Shown here: positions 5,496 through 12,305 of the stretch, piece after piece | Numbering within the stretch: the first letter of the stretch is position 1 | Layout of the letters: every line of letters starts with the position of its first letter | IMG/VR virus record: IMGVR_UViG_3300033179_000006 | Location: 1 to 31,331 of that record | Length of the DNA stretch: 31,331 bases | Direction: 5' to 3' (one strand) | DNA from: a virus | The notes under the pieces: generated by a model | The model's database searches: none | Told to the model about the DNA's origin: nothing | What the model saw: only the letters and a program-made list of their open reading frames with translations | Position numbers and translations under genes: made by a program

Positions 5496-5683
5496 GCGCC
5501 ATTCCGCAACCCATCACCGCAGAGGCCTTGCGCCAGCGCGCCAATGCACAGGCCAAGGCTGCCATTGATGCCCACCGCTCCGGCGACGCCGCCGCGGTCG
5601 ATCAGCACCTGAAGGAAGAGCGGCGCCTGATCGCTCAACTTCGCGAGCAATTTCCCGCTTTTGATCTGCGGAACCAGAAGTAA
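5492..5683 (+). CDS. Small helical phage protein, 63 aa
   Basis: A 63-aa, almost wholly α-helical and charged protein (ALRQRANAQAKAAIDAHRSG), possibly a short coiled coil. The ATG at 5492 overlaps the stop of the previous gene. The gene ends 17 bases before the replication gene. No family recognised. Confidence 0.65.
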   Translation: MSAIPQPITAEALRQRANAQAKAAIDAHRSGDAAAVDQHLKEERRLIAQLREQFPAFDLRNQK

Positions 5684-5700
5684 CCGAGGGCAGCAATTAC

Positions 5701-6387
5701 ATGTCAGGCGACTGGATCAAGATGCGCACCGATCTTCGGCGCAGTCCGCAAGTTGTCCGCATCGCGTCCGCATTGAAAGCGGACAGGCTTCGCATCATTG
5801 GCGCGCTGCATGCCGTTTGGTGCCTTGCAGATGAGCAAACCGAGGACGGTACGCTGGACGCGTACAGCTTTTCCTTGATTGACGAGGAAATCGGCTGGCA
5901 GGGCTTTTGCCAAGCCATGGCCGATGTTGGCTGGATCGAGCAAAACGAAAAAGGCGTTTGTTTTCCGGAGTTTACGAAGCATAACGGGGCCAGTGCGAAG
6001 CGCCGGGCGCAAGAGGCCGACCGCAAAAGAGAGTCCCGAGCGTCCGCATTACCGTCCGCATCAGATGCGGACAAAAAGCGGACCAGAGAAGAGGAGAGAA
6101 GAGAAGATAAAGACACTGAGTCGGCAGGCTTTGATGCCTTCTGGCAGCTTTACCCGAACAAGAAAAGCAAGGGCGCAGCGGAAAAAGCCTGGGCCAAGAT
6201 CAAACCGGACGAGCAGTTGCAAGCCCAGATTTTCGAGGGTGTGCGGCGGGCCAAGACTTCGGTGGACTGGCAAAAGGACGGCGGCCGCTACATCCAGCAC
6301 CCGGCGACCTGGCTGAACGCCAAGGGATGGCTTGATGACACCGAGCCCGGCCTGTTCTCGGGGCAGGTGGAGGGCGCTGCGATATGA
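5701..6387 (+). CDS. Replication initiator / primosomal protein (lambda O or DnaT-like)
   Basis: A 228-aa protein of the phage replication-protein type. The N-terminal part (1-105, starting MSGDWIKMRTDL) looks like a winged-helix DNA-binding domain. Residues 105-140 are a charged linker. The C-terminal part starting FDAFWQLYPNKKSKGAAEKAW, with YIQHPATWLN, is typical of proteins that load DnaB helicase. It probably binds the phage origin and recruits the helicase encoded at 6854-7789. The gene itself contains eight iteron copies (5744-5784 and 6042-6083) and a purine tract, as lambda O contains ori. A GAGGG about 12 bases upstream serves as RBS. Confidence 0.8.
   Translation: MSGDWIKMRTDLRRSPQVVRIASALKADRLRIIGALHAVWCLADEQTEDGTLDAYSFSLIDEEIGWQGFCQAMADVGWIEQNEKGVCFPEFTKHNGASAKRRAQEADRKRESRASALPSASDADKKRTREEERREDKDTESAGFDAFWQLYPNKKSKGAAEKAWAKIKPDEQLQAQIFEGVRRAKTSVDWQKDGGRYIQHPATWLNAKGWLDDTEPGLFSGQVEGAAI
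5744..5784 (+). repeat. Origin iteron cluster 1
   Basis: GTCCGCA at 5744-5750 and GTCCGCAT at 5755-5762 and 5766-5773 are spaced at exactly 11 bp, one helical turn. AAGCGGAC at 5777-5784 is an inverted copy with one mismatch. The three direct copies fall in three different reading frames of the host gene, so selection is on DNA rather than on protein. Confidence 0.8.
6042..6083 (+). repeat. Origin iteron cluster 2
   Basis: GTCCGCAT at 6042-6049 and 6054-6061 is followed by inverted copies ATGCGGAC (6065-6072) and AAGCGGAC (6076-6083), with 11-12 bp spacing. The centre GTCCGCAT-CAG-ATGCGGAC is a perfect 8-bp dyad. The cluster lies in the linker-coding part of the replication gene, directly before a purine-only tract. 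Confidence 0.8.
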
Positions 6388-6866
6388 CGCGTCCCATCGG
6401 CGCCAAGCCCATCTTGGAAATGCGTCTCAACGGGCAACGGCCAGCACTGCCGGTGCTGGTCTCCCTGATCGGCCGCCTGTCGGCGTTCGACGGGCCGCTG
6501 GTGATCGCCGACCCCGAGGTCGCCTACGACTGGACCTTCCTCGCCGGTTTGGAAACGCATGTCTGGCTGCGCGAAGGCGTCGGCGCGCGCCGCACCCTTC
6601 TCGCCCTGGCGGCGCACGAAGCCTCGCTCCTGCAGGTCTGGGATGTGGACCTGAAAAAAGGCGCCTGGGTGATGGCCGACACGCCCGCGGCGGATGCGCG
6701 CATGGAGGAGGCCCTGGAGAAGCGGAACGCCCGCCTGATCCGGTCTACCTGGCAGAAGCGCTACGAGGGCCCCGGGGTGGCCATCTGGCTCTCGCCCTGG
6801 GGTGAAATCATGAACGAAGAATACGCGCGCGGCGCCGCGCACCTGGAGGTTCCATGCAAGTCGTGA
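6384..6866 (+). CDS. Phage hypothetical protein in the replication module, 160 aa
   Basis: A 160-aa soluble protein, ATGA-coupled to the replication gene and overlapping the helicase gene by 13 bases. The segment VLVSLIGRLSAFDGPLVIAD and later EKRNARLIRSTWQKRYEGPG suggest an αβ fold, but I see no catalytic motif. Its position between initiator and helicase suggests a helicase-loading or accessory replication role. That is inference from context. Confidence 0.65.
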   Translation: MTRPIGAKPILEMRLNGQRPALPVLVSLIGRLSAFDGPLVIADPEVAYDWTFLAGLETHVWLREGVGARRTLLALAAHEASLLQVWDVDLKKGAWVMADTPAADARMEEALEKRNARLIRSTWQKRYEGPGVAIWLSPWGEIMNEEYARGAAHLEVPCKS

Positions 6867-7789
6867 AGGATTCCATCGACATCAGCCGCTACATGCAGCC
6901 GGAGGATGATGGAGAAGTCGTGTTTCCTGCGTCGAATTGGCTCGGCGAACACCTCTCCCTGGTCCGATCCGGCGGTGTGATCCGCAAGACCGGCTCGAGG
7001 ATGGGCTGGGCCAAAACCCACGAGTTCTTCCGGTTCGTGCCCGGTGGCGTCAGTTTGTGGCTCGGCATCAGCGGGCACGGCAAAAGTCTGGTCACATCCC
7101 AGGTGCAACTCGACCTGATGATGGCCGATGAACCCTGCGGCCTGGCCTCGCTCGAAATGAAGCCCCTCATGACCCTGGACCGGATGTGCCGGCAGGCTTT
7201 CTGCGGTTCCGATATGGGCGAAGACTTCGTTGAGCGCTTCCACAACTGGACCGATGGCCGGTTCTGGATTTACGACCGCCACGGCAACACGCCTTGGCAG
7301 CGAATCATCGCTTGCGGCCGCTACATGGCCGGCCAAGGGGTGAAGCATTTCTTCGTTGATTCGCTGATGAAGTGCGTCAAGGGCGAGGACGACTACAACG
7401 GGCAGAAAGACTTCGTCGCCGAGATGTGCTCGCTGGCCGAAGAAACCGGCATGCATTGCCACCTCATCCACCACAGCCGGAAGCTGGACGACGAGACCAA
7501 AAAGCCCGGCAAGTTCGACGCCAAGGGCTCCGGCTCCATCACCGACCAGGTCGATAACGTCATCACGACCTGGCGCAACAAGACCAAGGAAAAGCTGCGG
7601 GAATCCGGCAAGGACTACGACCACAAGGCGCCGGATGTCGAACTGATCATCGACAAGCAGCGGCACAACGGTGGATGGGAGGGGAAGTTCCTGTTCTGGT
7701 ACGACGGGAAATCAATGCAGTACCTGCCGAGCCCGCACGCCGAGTTGGTCAAGTACTTCCCGGAATCGTTGGTCGAGGAGCCGATCTGA
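6854..7789 (+). CDS. DnaB-like replicative helicase (RecA-fold ATPase)
   Basis: A 311-aa RecA-fold ATPase. Walker A is GISGHGKS (71-78), the catalytic Glu is in SLEM (99-102), Walker B is HFFVDS (165-170) and a sensor-like HLIHHSRK follows (203-210). The conserved tail GSGSITDQVDNVITTWRN is typical of phage DnaB/KaiC-like helicases. It is shorter than host DnaB and lacks the N-terminal primase-interacting domain. It probably unwinds phage DNA at the fork after loading by the 5701-6387 product. It could alternatively be a recombination ATPase, but the neighbourhood favours replication. Confidence 0.85.
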   Translation: MQVVKDSIDISRYMQPEDDGEVVFPASNWLGEHLSLVRSGGVIRKTGSRMGWAKTHEFFRFVPGGVSLWLGISGHGKSLVTSQVQLDLMMADEPCGLASLEMKPLMTLDRMCRQAFCGSDMGEDFVERFHNWTDGRFWIYDRHGNTPWQRIIACGRYMAGQGVKHFFVDSLMKCVKGEDDYNGQKDFVAEMCSLAEETGMHCHLIHHSRKLDDETKKPGKFDAKGSGSITDQVDNVITTWRNKTKEKLRESGKDYDHKAPDVELIIDKQRHNGGWEGKFLFWYDGKSMQYLPSPHAELVKYFPESLVEEPI

Positions 7790-7971
7790 TGGGCCGCAAA
7801 TCCACCCACAACGCCATGCCAAGGAACGGCAAAAGCTTCGACTCCTGGCACAAGCACCCGCAACTTCCGCCGCGCGACTACCTGCCGGAAAAAGTGATCG
7901 CTGCCCGGAAGCGCATCGAGGATCTGAAGATGGCGCGCGAGATCGGCGTGCCCCTCTCCGAAATTCTTTGA
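7789..7971 (+). CDS. Small basic phage protein, 60 aa
   Basis: A 60-aa, strongly basic protein (MGRKSTHNAMPRNGKSFDSW) with a helical C-terminus (EKVIAARKRIEDLKMAREIG). Its ATG overlaps the helicase stop (TGATG). It probably binds nucleic acid or a replication partner. No family recognised. Confidence 0.6.
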   Translation: MGRKSTHNAMPRNGKSFDSWHKHPQLPPRDYLPEKVIAARKRIEDLKMAREIGVPLSEIL

Positions 7972-7982
7972 AAGGAACGAAC

Positions 7983-8882
7983 ATGAAATTCTGGATCATT
8001 CGCAAGTTGGAGCGTCCATGGAATGGATTGCGCGTCATGCTCGATTCTGGGACGCCTGACACAGACTACCAGCATGCGATCAAGCGTTGCCATCTGTTGA
8101 TTTACTGGCGCATGTGGTCGCTGGCAATCCTGCTGCCAGCCCTGATCCGGCCGTGGGAAGTGCTGCATGAGAGCGTCACATGGATCGAAGGCGTCAGGAC
8201 GCCAGACCCCGCCGGTGGTTGCTGGTCGGAATGGTTCGAGCGCGAGTACGGTTTCAGCGTCGACCGCGAGGCCTTGCATTTGCATTTTGGGCCGCAGACG
8301 CACGACAGCAACACGACGAAATCAAAGGTCTATTTTCTGCCCTGGGCTGCTCGCCGGTTCGTGCGCTTCAGCCTCTACCACCTCGACGGCCAGCACCACT
8401 TCACAGAACTGGAACGCGACACCAGGCGCCTGCAAAAGGCGGCGCGCGTCGCTGGTACCTGGCACGACTCCTATTCGAGTCAGCGGAAAGCCGAAGACGC
8501 TGTCCAGAAAATCAGTTTCGCCTTCCAGGACTACGACCTGGAGCATATCAACGCCCGTTGCCACATCGATGAGCGGGAGTGGCGCGCCGGCGAGGGCTGG
8601 TTCAAGTGGCTGTCCCTGTTGAAGAAACCGACTATTCGCCGCAGCCTGTCCATGGAATTCGACCGTGAGGTCGGTGAGCGCAAAGGTTCCTGGAAGGGCG
8701 GCACCACTGGTCATTCCATCGAGATGCTGGTCGGTGATTCTCCGGAATGGGCCTTCCGCCGTTACTGCGCCGCCAATCGCCTGCACTATCTCTGCCGGGT
8801 GCCGAACGAGGCGTTCCGCGAGAATGCGCCGGCCGCTGATGTAACGCAGCACTGCGCGAAAGATAGCTATGTGCCCCACTGA
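7983..8882 (+). CDS. Conserved phage protein of unknown function, 299 aa
   Basis: The start at 7983 (MKFWIIRKLERPW) has a good GAAAGGA binding site; the frame is open upstream but only as antisense noise. The middle and C-terminal sections carry motifs I recall from proteins in many alpha- and betaproteobacterial phages: FLPWAARRFVRFSLY (about 119-133), EREWRAGEGWFKWLS (about 198-212) and KGSWKGGTTGH (about 237-247). No catalytic function is established for them. The conserved Trp, His and basic residues could form a nucleic-acid binding or enzymatic site. It sits between replication and nuclease genes in the early operon. Confidence 0.75.
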   Translation: MKFWIIRKLERPWNGLRVMLDSGTPDTDYQHAIKRCHLLIYWRMWSLAILLPALIRPWEVLHESVTWIEGVRTPDPAGGCWSEWFEREYGFSVDREALHLHFGPQTHDSNTTKSKVYFLPWAARRFVRFSLYHLDGQHHFTELERDTRRLQKAARVAGTWHDSYSSQRKAEDAVQKISFAFQDYDLEHINARCHIDEREWRAGEGWFKWLSLLKKPTIRRSLSMEFDREVGERKGSWKGGTTGHSIEMLVGDSPEWAFRRYCAANRLHYLCRVPNEAFRENAPAADVTQHCAKDSYVPH

Positions 8883-8967
8883 CTGGCTCGCCATCGTCAA
8901 GGAAATCTCGGGCGCCATCGTCATCTTGGGCATCTTCTTCGCGATTGCTTGGGCGGTGCGCGGATGA
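8869..8967 (+). CDS. 32-aa membrane microprotein
   Basis: A 32-codon frame, MCPTDWLAIVKEISGAIVIL followed by a hydrophobic run ending AVRG. It has one transmembrane helix. It overlaps the end of the previous gene and is ATGA-coupled to the next. Two hydrophobic microproteins in succession suggest a membrane-acting pair. Function unknown. Confidence 0.5.
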   Translation: MCPTDWLAIVKEISGAIVILGIFFAIAWAVRG

Positions 8968-9188
8968 TCGCCCAGCTCGGAATCGCTCTTTTCGGCGTCA
9001 TCGGCATATGGCTAAGCCAGGACGCTAGCGCCGCCCGCCGCAAATGGGCCTGTATTTTCGGCATTGTTGGCCAGCCATTCTGGTTCTATGCCACGTGGAC
9101 CGCGGAGCAATACGGCATGTTTGGTCTCTGCTTTCTCTACTCCTACGCCTGGGGTAAGGGCGTCTACGTGAACTGGATCAAGAAATGA
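8964..9188 (+). CDS. Small multi-helix membrane protein, 74 aa
   Basis: A 74-aa protein with probable transmembrane stretches at residues 1-17 (MIAQLGIALFGVIGIWL) and 30-65, rich in Trp, Phe and Tyr. The second stretch holds FGIVGQPFWFYATWT. It is coupled by ATGA to the microprotein before it and to the RuvC-like gene after it. I have seen similar phage proteins with this GQPFWFYATW signature, but no function is known. It is probably in the inner membrane. Confidence 0.65.
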   Translation: MIAQLGIALFGVIGIWLSQDASAARRKWACIFGIVGQPFWFYATWTAEQYGMFGLCFLYSYAWGKGVYVNWIKK

Positions 9189-9685
9189 AAATCCTCGCCA
9201 TAGATCCTGGCACGACCCAAAGCGGCTGGGTGCTCACCGAAGACCAGCGTGTCCTGGAAAGCGGTATCTCCGAAAACCTCGGCATTCTCGGCATCGTCCG
9301 CGACCAGCCCCGGGACGGCCGCCGCCTCGCCATCGAGATGATCGCCAGCTACGGCATGCCAGTCGGCAAGGAGGTCTTCGAGACCTGCCTATGGATCGGC
9401 CGCTTCATGCAGGTCTGGCACGATCCGGAAGCGGTGACCCTGGTCTACCGCAAGGACGTGAAGATGCACCTCTGCGGCTCCCCGCGCGCCAAGGACCCGA
9501 ACGTACGGCAGGCACTGATCGATCTCTACGAGCCCACCGGCGGCGGGAAGACACCGCAAATCGGAACGAAGGGCCAGCCCGGCCCGCTGTATGGCGTCAG
9601 CAGCCACGCTTGGCCTGCGCTGGGCGTCGCGTTGACCGCATATCACCGTTTCGTGCCGGCGGCGCTCGGCGCGCAGCCATTCTGA
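9185..9685 (+). CDS. RuvC-like Holliday junction resolvase
   Basis: A 166-aa RNase H-fold nuclease. The opening AIDPGTTQSGW (5-15) gives the first catalytic Asp (Asp7). LAIEMIASYG supplies a Glu (Glu51). SSHAWPALGVA (139-149) sits where the last acidic residue lies, but with His141 instead of Asp. It probably cuts branched DNA from replication and recombination before packaging. It is coupled to the genes upstream. The substituted residue may mean altered metal use; such substitutions occur in phage versions. Confidence 0.75.
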   Translation: MKILAIDPGTTQSGWVLTEDQRVLESGISENLGILGIVRDQPRDGRRLAIEMIASYGMPVGKEVFETCLWIGRFMQVWHDPEAVTLVYRKDVKMHLCGSPRAKDPNVRQALIDLYEPTGGGKTPQIGTKGQPGPLYGVSSHAWPALGVALTAYHRFVPAALGAQPF

Positions 9686-9696
9686 CTGGAGCAGCG

Positions 9697-10188
9697 ATGT
9701 CCTTCCGCCCCATCCTCAGCCTCGACTTCGACGGCGTCCTCCACAGCTACACGACGCCCTGGAAGAACGCCCGCACCATTCCGGACGAGCCAGTACCCGG
9801 CGCGCTGGAATTCCTGGTGGCGGCGCAGGATGCCTTCCAGGTCGCCATCCACAGTTCCCGGTCCCATCAATGGCTCGGCCGCGCCGCGATGAAGCGCTGG
9901 CTGCGTGGCCACCTGGTCGCGGCCGCTGGCACCAGCTATGACGATTGCGCCACCTTTCTCCGTGATCACATCGCCGAGAGCATGTTCGCCGATCCGTGGG
10001 CGGATGAAGCGGCCGCCACGGTGCGCCGGATCGTGGGGAAGATCAGCTTTCCCCTGTTCAAGCCGCCGGCGACCGTGACGCTGGATGATCGGGCCCTGCA
10101 ATTCACTGGCGACTGGCCGGACCTGAAGGTGCTGCAACGATTCAGGCCTTGGAACAAGGTGCGGCGAGCCGTTGGGGAGGCGGTATGA
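9697..10188 (+). CDS. HAD-like phosphatase
   Basis: A 163-aa haloacid dehalogenase-fold protein. Motif I is SLDFDGVLHSY, with nucleophile Asp10 and acid/base Asp12. Motif II is IHSSRS (51-56). Motif IV is TLDDRAL with Asp130-Asp131. Such phage HAD proteins dephosphorylate small molecules or polynucleotide ends. The RNA ligase at 3090-3635 lacks an adjacent end-processing enzyme, so a 3'-phosphatase role is conceivable. That is speculation. The RBS GGAGCAGCG precedes the ATG. Confidence 0.75.
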   Translation: MSFRPILSLDFDGVLHSYTTPWKNARTIPDEPVPGALEFLVAAQDAFQVAIHSSRSHQWLGRAAMKRWLRGHLVAAAGTSYDDCATFLRDHIAESMFADPWADEAAATVRRIVGKISFPLFKPPATVTLDDRALQFTGDWPDLKVLQRFRPWNKVRRAVGEAV

Positions 10189-10499
10189 AGGAAGCTGAAC
10201 TCCGCCAACATGTTCTCTGCAACATCTGCGGTCACAGGATTGGCGAATCCGGCCTTCCCCTGTTCTGGCGCGTCACGGTCGAGCGCTTCGGGCTCGACAT
10301 GGCGGCCTGCCGGCGCCAGCAGGGTCTCGGCCTGCAACTCGGCGCCGTCCTGGCGGCCGTCATGGGGCCAGACGAGGACTTGGCCAAGCCGATGTACGAG
10401 AAACCTCTGGTGCTCACCGTATGTGAGAACTGCTGCACGGAAAACACCTGTATCGCCCACTTGGCGGAAGTCGCGCCACAACCGAAGGAGCCAGCATGA
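10185..10499 (+). CDS. Zinc-binding phage protein, 104 aa
   Basis: A 104-aa protein with two Cys pairs, CNIC (12-15) near the N-terminus and CENCC (80-84) toward the end, plus Cys90 and His92. This is the layout of a split zinc site. The middle (GLGLQLGAVLAAVMGPDEDL) is helical. It is coupled by ATGA on both sides. A nucleic-acid or protein binding role is likely. No family name can be given. Confidence 0.65.
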   Translation: MKEAELRQHVLCNICGHRIGESGLPLFWRVTVERFGLDMAACRRQQGLGLQLGAVLAAVMGPDEDLAKPMYEKPLVLTVCENCCTENTCIAHLAEVAPQPKEPA

Positions 10500-10747
10500 G
10501 CCAGATGACCCCCGAACAGATCCACGCCCTCCACGCCAAGATCGGCGCCAACCTCAACGAGATCGCGGCCTGCTTCGTCCCGGACGCCAAGATCACGCTT
10601 CTCGTTCGTTTTCCTGCCAACCCAGACGCCGACATGGTGATGACGCAGGATGAGCTCGGCCTGGCGATCGAATCGCTGGAGCGGCAGAAATCCAAGATGG
10701 GCATTCCGCCGGCGAACGAGCCGGTTTTCGAGCAAACCCCGCACTAG
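10496..10747 (+). CDS. Phage hypothetical protein, 83 aa
   Basis: An 83-aa soluble protein. A helical N-terminus (PEQIHALHAKIGANLNEIAA) is followed by a β-hairpin-like part (AKITLLVRFPANPDADMVMT), and the rest is helical. The phrase KITLLVRFP is common in small phage early proteins. ATGA-coupled to the zinc-binding gene. No function visible. Confidence 0.65.
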   Translation: MSQMTPEQIHALHAKIGANLNEIAACFVPDAKITLLVRFPANPDADMVMTQDELGLAIESLERQKSKMGIPPANEPVFEQTPH

Positions 10748-10756
10748 GAGATCACC

Positions 10757-10951
10757 ATGAATCAAGTCAGTGACAAGCCGTCGGAGCAAAGAGAACAAGC
10801 CGATACGACCGAACAACTTTCCGAGTTCGACAAGATGAATCTCCGGGTGCGTTGCCTCGAACTGTCCAAAGACATATCCGGCAACATGGATGTCGATTCA
10901 ATCCTGAAAGGCGCGAAAAAGCTCCTCAGGTTTGCGCAAGAAGGTAGGTAA
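10757..10951 (+). CDS. Small acidic phage protein, 64 aa
   Basis: A 64-aa protein with an acidic, Glu/Gln-rich N-terminal half and a helical basic end (SILKGAKKLLRFAQEGR). The ATG has a GGAG site at good spacing. Its codon use is more AT-rich than its neighbours', by eye. No family recognised. Confidence 0.65.
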   Translation: MNQVSDKPSEQREQADTTEQLSEFDKMNLRVRCLELSKDISGNMDVDSILKGAKKLLRFAQEGR

Positions 10952-10952
10952 A

Positions 10953-11171
10953 TTGGCCTTCGAGCGTCCGGTTCCGCAAGACTTCTCGCGCCTGATTGCC
11001 GAGCTTCAGGCCCGCGGGATCAGCTTGCGGCAGATCGGCATGGACCTGGGCGGGTTGAGCAAGCACACCGTCTATAGCTGGGCCAACGGGGCGGTACCGA
11101 ACCATCCCGATGGGGAGGCGTTGCGCGCCCTGCATTCCAAGGTATGCGGGACTTCGACGGAGCCGGCGTAA
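10953..11171 (+). CDS. Helix-turn-helix protein at the end of the early operon, 72 aa
   Basis: A 72-aa DNA-binding protein. Residues about 12-48 (LIAELQARGISLRQIGMDLG followed by GLSKHTVYSWANG) form a clear helix-turn-helix. No ATG fits. I chose TTG at 10953, two bases after the previous stop, with AGGTAGG in front. A TTG at 10932 would give 79 aa. It is the last gene before the AT-richer gap and the late operon, so it is the best candidate in this window for a late-gene regulator. That is inference from position. Confidence 0.65.
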   Translation: MAFERPVPQDFSRLIAELQARGISLRQIGMDLGGLSKHTVYSWANGAVPNHPDGEALRALHSKVCGTSTEPA

Positions 11172-11309
11172 AGGTCGCCCTAACCACAGGCACCAGCCCG
11201 GCCCGTTGATCTTAAACGCAAAATATCTGCGCATCGTTTGAGATATCAAACCGCAGCAGAAAAAATAAGCGATATATAGACAGTCATTCCGCAACGGAGT
11301 GACCTCGCC
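11172..11309 (+). promoter_or_regulatory. AT-richer regulatory gap before the late operon
   Basis: This 138-bp gap separates early and late genes and is visibly AT-richer than its surroundings. It holds an imperfect dyad: CTGCG (11227-11231) and GTTTGA (11236-11241) pair with TCAAAC (11246-11251) and CGCAG (11252-11256), with a 4-nt bulge. TATATA (11273-11278) could be a -10 element, but no good -35 lies 17 bp upstream, which fits an activator-dependent late promoter. GGAGTGA (11295-11301) is the binding site for the next gene. Confidence 0.45.
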
Positions 11310-11528
11310 ATGCGCAACCCCAAGGGGTTTCAAGCACACCAGTGCTGCCCGCCGACCCACCGGCAAGTCCCCAACATCACCGGGGATTACGACTTCGACG
11401 CCGGCCTGGTACGCAGCAAGAACACGGACCTCGCTGCCAAGTTCCGCAACCACCTCGCCGGCGGTGGCCCCGGTTATGGCCCGCTGACCGCCTACGACGG
11501 CTACTCGAACTATTCCGGGGACTCCTGA
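11310..11528 (+). CDS. First late-operon gene, hypothetical, 72 aa
   Basis: A 72-aa soluble protein, Gly/Asn/Tyr-rich at the C-terminus (GGGPGYGPLTAYDGYSNYSG) with His-Cys-Cys near the N-terminus. It is unlike any regulator or enzyme I know. The GGAGTGA site and its position directly after the regulatory gap make it the first late gene. It ends in a TGATG overlap with the next gene. Confidence 0.65.
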   Translation: MRNPKGFQAHQCCPPTHRQVPNITGDYDFDAGLVRSKNTDLAAKFRNHLAGGGPGYGPLTAYDGYSNYSGDS

Positions 11529-11845
11529 TGTGTGGAGCGCTGATTGCCGCTGCTGGTCCGGGCGCGATCTTCAGCGCTATGAGCCGCTTCGGTGCACTTC
11601 TGACCCCACAACCCAAGGAACTCCCCATGGACGATAGCCAACTCGACAATCTCTACAAGCAGCACGTCAGCACCAACCACGCCGCTGGCCTGCGCGCCTG
11701 CTTCGAAGCCGGCTGGAACGGTGCCATGGCGCAGAAGGCGGCCGAGGCCAACGATGCCCCCGCCAGTACGCCCACCATCGAAACCAACGACCAGGGCGGC
11801 GAGAATCCTGGCCTGGTGCGCACCAACGAGGACGAAAAGGACTGA
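11528..11845 (+). CDS. Phage hypothetical protein upstream of terminase, 105 aa
   Basis: Two starts are plausible. ATG 11528 overlaps the previous stop and gives 105 aa with a hydrophobic first 25 residues (MCGALIAAAGPGAIF). ATG 11627 (MDDSQLDNLYKQH) has a clear AAGGAA site and gives 72 aa. The C-terminal part, common to both, is acidic with a conserved-looking AGLRACFEAGWN. Function unknown; it lies directly before the terminase genes. Confidence 0.6.
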   Translation: MCGALIAAAGPGAIFSAMSRFGALLTPQPKELPMDDSQLDNLYKQHVSTNHAAGLRACFEAGWNGAMAQKAAEANDAPASTPTIETNDQGGENPGLVRTNEDEKD

Positions 11846-11846
11846 C

Positions 11847-12305
11847 ATGCCCGCCGGTCGCCCGTCCTCCTACAAGCCGGAATATGCCGCGCAGGCGCTA
11901 TCACTCTGCAGGCTCGGTGCGACCATCAAGGACCTAGCGGATTCGTTTCACGTCTCGGAATCGACCGTCGACAAATGGCGCGTCGACTACCCGGAATTCT
12001 CAAGAGCCCTAAAAGAAGGCAGGGAAGAATCGGACGCCAAGGTTGCCGACCGGCTTTTTTCGCGCGCCATGGGCTATTCCCACCCGGATGTGCACATCGC
12101 CGTGCACCAGGGGACGGTCATCAAGACCGAGATCACGAAGCACTACCCGCCGGACACGGTCGCCTGCATCTTCTGGCTGAAGAACCGCCAACCGGCGAAG
12201 TGGCGTGACGTCCAGAAGATCGACCACTCCGGCGCGATCGGCGGCTTCCAGCTCACGATGGACAAGGCCGCCGACCTTGTGAAGAAGATCAAGGGCGAGG
12301 AATGA
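11847..12305 (+). CDS. Terminase small subunit
   Basis: A 152-aa DNA-recognition subunit of the packaging motor. It opens MPAGRPSSYKPEYAAQALSL, a frequent start of phage small terminases, followed by a helix-turn-helix (ATIKDLADSFHVSESTVDKW). A helical oligomerisation region and the phrase FWLKNRQPAKWRD, typical of this family, come next. It would bind the pac/cos site and regulate the large subunit, whose gene overlaps its stop by four bases. Confidence 0.88.
   Translation: MPAGRPSSYKPEYAAQALSLCRLGATIKDLADSFHVSESTVDKWRVDYPEFSRALKEGREESDAKVADRLFSRAMGYSHPDVHIAVHQGTVIKTEITKHYPPDTVACIFWLKNRQPAKWRDVQKIDHSGAIGGFQLTMDKAADLVKKIKGEE

Larger units (their letters stand above)
5744..6114. other. Candidate phage replication origin
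   Basis: Two iteron clusters 258 bp apart flank the DNA-binding-domain coding region. The second is followed by a 23-nt all-purine run (6085-6107) and then TAAAGAC. This copies the plan of lambda ori, where iterons and an easily melted tract lie inside gene O between its two domains. The initiator gene holding it should bind the GTCCGCAT repeats. Confidence 0.7.
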
